64,000 nt of DNA from positions 186,001 through 250,000 of the forward strand of contig NZ_QVAI01000011.1 in the NCBI RefSeq assembly GCF_003427025.1. Reading direction: 5' to 3'. Positions 58,681 to 64,000 of the stretch are shown piece by piece. The notes below the pieces were generated by a model. The model was not told the DNA's origin. It saw nothing but the letters and a program-made list of their open reading frames with translations, and made no database searches. Origin of the DNA: Jiangella endophytica. GTDB lineage: Bacteria; Actinomycetota; Actinomycetes; Jiangellales; Jiangellaceae. The position numbers and the translations under genes were made by a program. The stretch's first letter is position 1, and every line of letters begins with the position of its first letter.

Positions 58681-59586
58681 TCATGAACGCGGGCCTCGCC
58701 AGCCCTCGACCGGGAGGGCGAACTTGGCGACCAGCCGGTCGGTGAACGGAGCGGTGTGCAGCCGCGCCAGCCGGACCGGCTGCGACCCGCGGCAGACCTC
58801 GACCCGGGCGCCGGGCGGCACCTCGACCGCGCGACGTCCGTCGCACCAGAGGACCGCGCCGCGGGTGCGGTGCTGCACCGTCACCGCCATGACGGACGTC
58901 GGCGCGACCACGAGCGGGCGGGCGAACAAGGCGTGCGCGCTGATCGGGACCATCAGCAGCGCCTCGACCTCCGGCCACACCACCGGGCCCCCGGCGCTGA
59001 ACGCGTACGCCGTCGACCCCGTCGGGGTGGCCATGACGACGCCGTCGCAGCCCCAGCGTGAGAGCGCCCGGCCGTCGATCTCGGCGACGAGGTCGAGCAT
59101 GCGTTCGCGGCTGGCCTTCTCGACGCTGACCTCGTTGAGCGCCCAGCCGGCCGCGGTCTGCGTGCCGTCGTGCCGCACGAGGACGTCGATGGTCATGCGC
59201 TCCTCGACGGTGTAGTTGCGCTTGACGATGTGGTCGACGGTGAATCCGAGGTCGTCGACCTCGGACTCGGCGAGGAAGCCGACGTGGCCGAGGTTGACCC
59301 CGAGGATGGGCGTGCTGGTGGTGCGGGCGACCTCGGCGCCGCGCAGGATCGTCCCGTCGCCGCCGATGACCACGACCAGCTCGCAGTCGTCAGCGGCATT
59401 CGGATCGCCCTCGGCGACGACCGCGGCGACCCGGCTGTCGGACTCGGGGATGTCGATGTCGTGACGCTCGTCGGCCATGACGCGCACGGCGACGCCGGCC
59501 GCGCTGAGCTTGTCGATCACCTTGGCGGCGACCTGTCGGGCCTCCTCGCGTCCGGTGTGGGTGACGAGCAGCACCGTGCGGGTCAT
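58681..59586 (-). CDS. nadK: NAD kinase
   Basis: The 301-residue protein has VLLVTHTGREEARQVAAKVID, the GGDGTILRGAEVA motif, LGVNLGHVGFLAE, VGWALNEV-like, GDGVVMATPTGSTAYAFSAGGPVVWP (catalytic Asp and TGSTAY) and LHARPLVVAP-like FARPLVVAP. It phosphorylates NAD to NADP in the cytoplasm. It is also called ppnK. The ATG overlaps the tlyA stop. A 236-bp gap separates it from recN, with no gene seen there. Confidence 0.97.
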   Translation of the reverse strand: MTRTVLLVTHTGREEARQVAAKVIDKLSAAGVAVRVMADERHDIDIPESDSRVAAVVAEGDPNAADDCELVVVIGGDGTILRGAEVARTTSTPILGVNLGHVGFLAESEVDDLGFTVDHIVKRNYTVEERMTIDVLVRHDGTQTAAGWALNEVSVEKASRERMLDLVAEIDGRALSRWGCDGVVMATPTGSTAYAFSAGGPVVWPEVEALLMVPISAHALFARPLVVAPTSVMAVTVQHRTRGAVLWCDGRRAVEVPPGARVEVCRGSQPVRLARLHTAPFTDRLVAKFALPVEGWRGPRS

Positions 59587-60425
59587 TGCGGCCCTTCCTC
59601 TACTGCGCGCTGGACGTCTTCCTTGCGGACTTCGGGAGCGCCGGCCCGCATCCAGAGGAAGTACTCGACGTTGCCGGACGGGCCGGGCAGCGGACTGGCG
59701 GTGACGCCGTTGACGCCGAGGCCCAGGTCGCCGGCCGCCCGTGCGACGTCGGCCACGGCCTCTGCCCGCAGCGCCGGATCGCGCACGACGCCGCCCTTGC
59801 CGACGCGGTCCTTCCCGACCTCGAACTGCGGCTTCACCATGAGCGCGAAGTCGGCGTCGGGCCGGCTGACCGCGACCAGCGGGCCGAGCACCAGTCGCAG
59901 AGAGATGAACGACAGGTCGCCCACCACGACGGCGACCGGCTCCCCCACGATGTCCGCCGACAGGTCGCGGACGTTCGTGCGGTCGTGCACCTCGACCCGC
60001 GCGTCCGACCGAAGCGACCACGCCAACTGCCCATACCCGACGTCGACCGCCACGACGGACGCCGCCCCGCGCCGCAACAGCACGTCGGTGAAGCCGCCGG
60101 TCGACGCGCCGGCATCGAGGCAACGCTTACCGGCGACCGTCAGCCCGGCCGGCTCGAACGCGTCGAGCGCGCCGGCCAGCTTGTGCCCGCCGCGCGAGAC
60201 GTACTCGTCGCCCTCGACCGGGTCGGTCACCAGCACCGCATCGGCAGGGTCGACGGCCGTCGCCGTCTTCGTCGCGACCCGTCCACTCACCATCACCCGG
60301 CCGTCGCCGACCAGCGTGGCGGCGTGCTCACGCGAGCGGGCCAGGCCACGGCGCACCAGCTCCGCATCGAGGCGTCGTCGAGGTGGCACCGGGCGGTCAG
60401 CCTTCGCCGTCGCCGGGACCGGCAT
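59583..60425 (-). CDS. tlyA: rRNA 2'-O-methyltransferase TlyA
   Basis: Start at 60425 (PVPATAKADRPVPPRRRLDAELVRRGLARSREHA) gives 280 residues, the usual length. Residues from about 20 to 85 form an S4 RNA-binding domain (RLDAELVRRGLARSREHAATLVGDGRVMV). The rest is an FtsJ-like methyltransferase with SAM site CLDAGASTGGFTDVLLRRGA and SFISLRLVLG, KPQFEVGKDRVGKGGVV. TlyA methylates 16S and 23S rRNA at cytidines that affect capreomycin binding in mycobacteria. The N-terminus overlaps the small upstream gene by 29 nt. Confidence 0.95.
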   Translation of the reverse strand: MPVPATAKADRPVPPRRRLDAELVRRGLARSREHAATLVGDGRVMVSGRVATKTATAVDPADAVLVTDPVEGDEYVSRGGHKLAGALDAFEPAGLTVAGKRCLDAGASTGGFTDVLLRRGAASVVAVDVGYGQLAWSLRSDARVEVHDRTNVRDLSADIVGEPVAVVVGDLSFISLRLVLGPLVAVSRPDADFALMVKPQFEVGKDRVGKGGVVRDPALRAEAVADVARAAGDLGLGVNGVTASPLPGPSGNVEYFLWMRAGAPEVRKEDVQRAVEEGPQ

Positions 60426-60741
60426 AGCCCGCAGCCCCGCCAGAACCCGAGCCCGCGCCGTCACCAGCGGTCCCCCCGTAGGGCGTCGGCCGACCGGGTG
60501 AAGCGGACTCACCGTGGTCGTCGCCGGCCGCCGCGTCGTGCTCGGCAGCCGACAGCGCGTCGGAGTCGTCCTCCGGCAACGCGTCGGGCTCGCCGGCCAG
60601 GCGGTCCAGCAGCACCTGATGGACCCGCTCGACCATCGGGGCGTGCTCGTGCACCGGCAGCCCCTCGAGCGACTCGAGCGTGCGCACCGCCTCGTCGACC
60701 TGGGCGTCGCCGCTTCCGCCGTCGTCCATCAGTTCCCGCAT
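60397..60741 (-). CDS. Small conserved gene between HAD phosphatase and tlyA (114 aa)
   Basis: ATG at 60741 has TAGCGT 7 nt upstream (leaderless pattern). The 114-residue acidic protein has a conserved core QVDEAVRTLESLEGLPVHEHAPMVERVHQVLLDRLAGEPD; this is followed by a Gly/Asp-rich tail. The same position in M. tuberculosis holds a small hypothetical gene (Rv1693). A core resembling EGLPVxEHxxxxExVHxxL is common in actinobacteria, of unknown function. The tail overlaps the tlyA start. Confidence 0.7.
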   Translation of the reverse strand: MRELMDDGGSGDAQVDEAVRTLESLEGLPVHEHAPMVERVHQVLLDRLAGEPDALPEDDSDALSAAEHDAAAGDDHGESASPGRPTPYGGTAGDGAGSGSGGAAGYAGPGDGEG

Positions 60742-60751
60742 GACGGTAACG

Positions 60752-61951
60752 CTAGTACGGCCGCGTGGACGGGCGGGTGATTCGAGCGGCATCGAGCGCA
60801 GCCCGGACCGACACAGGATCGACGGAGCTCCCGCTGCCTTCCCCGGCGGCGTCGGCAGCGGCCCAGACCGCGCCGCACACGGCCCGCAGCGCGTCCAGGC
60901 CGCCGTCGCCCGCACCGTCCGCACCCGCACCGCCGTTGCCCGCACCGCCCGCACCCGCACCCGCGCTGAACTCGTCTGCGCCGTCTCCGCCCCGGCCCGC
61001 CCCTTCGACGCCGACTTCGCCCACGGCAGACCCGTGCGTGCCGGGACCGCCCGAGCGGGAACCGTCCGCCGGGACCCGAGCGAGCCGCAGTTCGCCGCCC
61101 TCGACGACCGCATGCCAGTCGCCCACCTTCGCCTCGCCCGCACGGACCGACAACGCGTCGGCCGGCTGCGCCAGCGCGCGCAGGTCGTGTCCGACGTAGG
61201 TTGGGCGCAGCCGCGGCGGCGCCTGCACGAGGTCGATCGGATCGGTGACGCCCGTGAGCACCAGCAGGCTGTCCGCGCCGGCGGCATTGGCCCCTTCGAC
61301 GTCGGTGTCGAGGCGGTCGCCGACCACCAGCGGTCGCGTCGCCTGGGAACGCAGCATCGCCTCACGATGCATCGGCGGCTCCGGCTTGCCCGCGACGACC
61401 GGTTCGCGCCCCGTGGCCGTCCGGATCGCGTCGACCAACGTGCCGTTGCCCGGGGCCCGGCCGCGGTCGGTCGGGACGACGGGGTCGGTGTTGGTGGCGA
61501 CCCATGGGAGTCCGGACGCCACGGCATAGGTGCCTTCGGCGAGCATCGGCCAGCCGACCTTCGGCGAGAAGCCCTGCACGACCGCGACCGGTCCGTCGTC
61601 GGCGCCGGAGACCGGGACGAGGTCCTGCTCGCGCAACGCGACCTCGAGCCCTTCGCCGCCGACCACCAGCACCTTCGAACCACTCGGCAGTTGCTCGGCC
61701 AGCAGCCGGGCGGCGGCCTGCGCCGACGTGACGACCTCGTCGGGCCGAGCGTCGACACCGATCTCGGTGAGGTGCACCGCGACCCGCTCCGGTGGGCGGG
61801 AGGCGTTGTTGGTGACGAACGCCAGCCGCATGCCGGCCGCACGAGCCTGCCGCAACGCCTCGGGCGCGTGCGGCACCGGGTGGGCGCCGATGTAGACGAC
61901 ACCGTCGAGGTCGAGCAGGGCGACGTCGTAGGTCTGGGTCAAGGGCTGCAC
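60752..61951 (-). CDS. HAD-IIA family phosphatase with Gly-rich C-terminal insertion
   Basis: The start was set at GTG 61951, 9 nt after GGGAGG; the in-frame ATG at 61960 touches the SD. The 399-residue protein has nucleophile motif ALLDLDGVVYIGAHPVPHAPEALRQARAAGMRLAFVTNNASRP, an HAD-II cap, and PLVVGDRLDTDVEGANAAGADSLLVLTGV. After about residue 310 comes a low-complexity GAGAGGAGNGGAGADGAGDGG stretch, then a C-terminal helical segment LDALRAVCGAVWAAADAA. Its family includes Rv1692 glycerol-3-phosphate phosphatase. The insertion is unusual in the family. Confidence 0.9.
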   Translation of the reverse strand: MQPLTQTYDVALLDLDGVVYIGAHPVPHAPEALRQARAAGMRLAFVTNNASRPPERVAVHLTEIGVDARPDEVVTSAQAAARLLAEQLPSGSKVLVVGGEGLEVALREQDLVPVSGADDGPVAVVQGFSPKVGWPMLAEGTYAVASGLPWVATNTDPVVPTDRGRAPGNGTLVDAIRTATGREPVVAGKPEPPMHREAMLRSQATRPLVVGDRLDTDVEGANAAGADSLLVLTGVTDPIDLVQAPPRLRPTYVGHDLRALAQPADALSVRAGEAKVGDWHAVVEGGELRLARVPADGSRSGGPGTHGSAVGEVGVEGAGRGGDGADEFSAGAGAGGAGNGGAGADGAGDGGLDALRAVCGAVWAAADAAGEGSGSSVDPVSVRAALDAARITRPSTRPY

Positions 61952-62026
61952 GACACCCATCCTCCCAGCCGGTTCACCCGGCGGGCGCAGCCGGGCAGCC
62001 GGACCAGCCCGCGTACCATCCGCTAG

Positions 62027-63268
62027 ATGACCTCCGCCGGGCCGCCACCGCCGCTGCGGCTGTCGCCGTTCCGCGCGACGACCTACGCACCCGGCACCGA
62101 CCTGGCTGCGGTGGTGTGCCCGCCGTACGACGTGATCGGTGACCGTGCGCTCGCGGAGTTCGAGGCGCACGACCCGCACAACATCGTCCACCTGACGCTC
62201 CCCCGCGCCCTGCCCGGTGACGGCGACCGCTACGCCCGGGCCGCGCAGACGCTGCGGGAGTGGCGCGAGGCCGGCGTGCTTCGCCGCGACCCGGCTCCGG
62301 CGTTGTACGTCTACGAACACGTGACCTCCGGTGGCGCTGCGATCGGCCTGGTAGGTGGCATCGGCCTCGACGGCCCCGTTCTTCCACACGAGAACACCTT
62401 TCCCGGCCCGGTGGCCGACCGTGCCGCGCTGATGAACGCGACCCGGATGCAGCTCGAGCCGATCCTGCTGACGTATGACGGCGGCGGCGCGGCCAGCGAG
62501 GTCGTCGACCACACGGCCGGCACGGTGCCGCACCTGGAGTTCACGGTCGCCGGTGAGACACACCGGCTCTGGCGCGTGGATCATCCCCCCGAGCTCGACG
62601 CCGTGGCCGCCGACCTGGCCGGCCGCACCGCGCTGATCGCCGACGGACACCATCGGTTCGCCGCCTACCGGGCCGTGCACGCGGCCGACCCCGCACCAGC
62701 CGGCACCGACCACGGCCTGGCCCTGCTGGTCGACGCCGCTCGGCATCCGCTGGAGCTGCGCGGCATCCACCGCAGCGTCGCAGGCCTATCCCTCGACGAT
62801 GCGGCGGCCGCCGCTGCCAAGGCGTTCGACGTCGTCGCGCTCGCTGCCGATGACGACCCCACCGCCGCACTCGAGGCCGAGCGTGGCACTGCGTTCGTCA
62901 TCGGTGACGGGCGGCGGCAGGCGCTGCTGCGCGCACCGCGCGCGTCGGTGGTCGCCGACGCGCTGCCGGCCGAGCGGCCCGACGGCTGGGGCACGCTGGA
63001 CGCGGCAGTGCTGGTGGACGTGCTGCTGGCCTACCTGTGGGACGTCGACGACGCCGACCTGCGTGTGACGTACCACCACGACGGCCGCGACGCGCTTCGC
63101 GCAGCTGCACGCGACGCGGGGCTCGCTGTGCTGGTGCGACCGCCCGCACTGGCGGACGTGCTGGCTCTGGCGTCTCGTGGCGAGCGGATGCCGCGCAAGT
63201 CGACGTCCTTCGGGCCGAAGCCGTGGACGGGGCTACTGATGCGCGACCTCGCCCCCGATCAGCACTAG
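62027..63268 (+). CDS. DUF1015-family protein
   Basis: ATG at 62027 has TACCAT 7 nt upstream and no SD (leaderless). The 413-residue protein begins LRLSPFRATTYAPGTDLAAVVCPPYDVIGDRALAEFEAHDPHNIVHLTLPR, the signature of DUF1015. It also has LPHENTFPGPVADRAALMNATRMQLEPILLTYDG and LIADGHHRFAAYRAV. Many actinobacterial members lie near this HAD phosphatase. No enzyme activity is established. Its 3' end overlaps the convergent SSB gene by 36 nt. Confidence 0.94.
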   Translation: MTSAGPPPPLRLSPFRATTYAPGTDLAAVVCPPYDVIGDRALAEFEAHDPHNIVHLTLPRALPGDGDRYARAAQTLREWREAGVLRRDPAPALYVYEHVTSGGAAIGLVGGIGLDGPVLPHENTFPGPVADRAALMNATRMQLEPILLTYDGGGAASEVVDHTAGTVPHLEFTVAGETHRLWRVDHPPELDAVAADLAGRTALIADGHHRFAAYRAVHAADPAPAGTDHGLALLVDAARHPLELRGIHRSVAGLSLDDAAAAAAKAFDVVALAADDDPTAALEAERGTAFVIGDGRRQALLRAPRASVVADALPAERPDGWGTLDAAVLVDVLLAYLWDVDDADLRVTYHHDGRDALRAAARDAGLAVLVRPPALADVLALASRGERMPRKSTSFGPKPWTGLLMRDLAPDQH

Positions 63269-63703
63269 GCGCCTTTCGGGCGGTGGTTCCGGCTGCGGCG
63301 GTGCCGCCGCGACGGGCGCTTTCGCCGCGCGCTTCTTCGGTGTCGGTGGCGGCTCGCGGATCAGGAGGCTGGCCGTCTCGATCTCGATCTCGAAGGTGCT
63401 CTGACCAGGGCCGGCGCCCGAGCGCCAGAACCGGCGGCGGAGAGCCCCAGTGATCTCGACGGTGTCGCCCTGGTCGAGGACGCGCAGGCTACGTCGCTGC
63501 GCGGGCCCCCACGCGGTGCAGGTGACGGTGTCGACCCGGCGGGGAGCCGGAACGCCGGCCGGCGGCCGTGGTCGCTGGACGACCAGACGGGTCGTCACGA
63601 TCTCATCACCGCTGGGCAGCATGACCGCCTCAGGTTCGACGGACAGTCTGCCGATGAGCCGGACCTCGTTGGAATGCTCGACCGGCTTCGTTGTCGCTCT
63701 CAT
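63233..63703 (-). CDS. Single-stranded DNA-binding protein paralogue without acidic tip
   Basis: The 156-residue protein starts after GAAGGAGCAGC. The OB-fold core has NEVRLIGRLSVEPEAVMLPSGDEIVTTRLVVQRP, RVDTVTCTAWG and GDTVEITGALRRRFWRSGAGPGQSTFEIEIETASLLI. The C-terminus is Pro/Lys/Ala-rich and ends GGEVAHQ instead of the acidic DDIPF-type tip that recruits repair partners. The length and missing tip recall the SsbB paralogue of Streptomyces. It probably serves a special DNA-binding role such as sporulation or competence rather than general replication; inference only. Confidence 0.88.
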   Translation of the reverse strand: MRATTKPVEHSNEVRLIGRLSVEPEAVMLPSGDEIVTTRLVVQRPRPPAGVPAPRRVDTVTCTAWGPAQRRSLRVLDQGDTVEITGALRRRFWRSGAGPGQSTFEIEIETASLLIREPPPTPKKRAAKAPVAAAPPQPEPPPERRLVLIGGEVAHQ

Positions 63704-64000
63704 CGTGCTGCTCCTTCGGCTGATGGGGGAATCGGGATCTGCCTCAAGGGTGGGTGGGGCAGAGGGGTGTGTGCAGCCGTGGAATGCCGAATTGTGGATG
63801 AGCGACGGAAGTGGTTAGGGCTGTGGACGGGGACGAGCGGGACCGTCTCGCGACGGGATGCCGGGGCAGGTCGCCGCCGTCCGGACCGGATTCTCCTCAG
63901 ATGGTCGGCGCCGGGTGAGTGGCTCGCGGTGCGGGCGCACAGAGGCCAGCGGTGCCCCGATCCGGCGGGACCGTACGCGGTAGGCGTGCGGGCCTTGAAC
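63704..64000. other. Terminal 297-bp stretch with no supported gene
   Basis: Contains the SD and upstream region of the SSB gene on the minus strand. No coding region is visible on either strand that gives a plausible protein with a start, and the right window edge cuts any longer gene. No repeat or RNA gene is seen. Confidence 0.6.

Noticed and set aside
63812-63900. Possible short plus-strand gene starting GTGGACGGGGACGAG after TAGGGC
   Set aside because: It stops after about 30 codons and shows no protein-like pattern.

Overview
The window is very GC-rich, densely coded DNA from an actinobacterium. The evidence is the gene set (steA/steB next to pyrG, the tlyA-nadK-recN group, bacterial Ku, several SigE-family ECF sigma factors, an LLM flavin oxidoreductase domain), frequent GTG starts, many 4-nt ATGA/GTGA overlaps between genes, and many apparently leaderless genes with a TANNNT box 6-8 nt before the start codon. 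The sequence alone does not fix a genus; a filamentous or Jiangella-like actinomycete is a guess. No tRNA, rRNA, insertion sequence, prophage or CRISPR array was found.

Layout. 1-2560: iron-siderophore module (AraC regulator, iron box, binding lipoprotein, siderophore-interacting flavoprotein). 2557-5533: two lipoproteins, a kinase-LLM oxidoreductase fusion and a 44-residue membrane protein. 5831-7653: first SigE-type sigma factor with a membrane-anchored partner. 7650-11970: membrane proteins, a Nudix-NYN fusion, a small secreted lectin-like protein, Ku and a zinc ribbon. 12342-19672: MacB/FtsX-type ABC exporter (two ATPases, two permeases). 19726-23919: rRNA/tRNA methylase, TSUP exporter, SPFH plus NfeD pair and an ABC ATPase. 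24021-29504: serB, SixA-type phosphatase, PLP deaminase/aldolase, uridine-kinase-like protein, MOSC protein. 29501-33228: two tandem paralogous sigma/anti-sigma-like pairs. 33322-38375: hisG-hisE and the FMN-riboswitch-controlled ribD-ribE-ribBA-ribH operon. 38511-41332: rpe and a divergent TetR/MFS drug-efflux pair. 41487-49188: pyrG, then a cell-envelope cluster (GT4, MurJ, MraY-like, SteB, SteA). 49712-56659: a probable six-gene operon (Vps62-like membrane protein, nonapeptide-repeat protein, RDD, potassium channel, SHOCT, sulfatase) that separates steA from recN. 56702-63703: recN, nadK, tlyA, a small conserved gene, a HAD phosphatase, DUF1015 and an SSB paralogue.

The most useful new patterns are regulatory and structural. 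The -35/-10 pair GCAACC-N17-CGTCC/CGTGA precedes two of the three SigE genes and the SGNH lipoprotein gene, which suggests a local ECF regulon. A dispersed palindromic element with core GGCATGCATGCC occurs three times between genes. A second hairpin repeat occurs twice at gene ends. A block of membrane-protein and sulfatase genes sits inside an otherwise M. tuberculosis-like gene order. Domain fusions (P-loop kinase with LLM, Nudix with NYN, Vps62 with a multi-TM domain) and a protein made of repeated VDVDAVVxR nonapeptides add further points of interest. All functions are inferred from reading the translations; no database search was possible.
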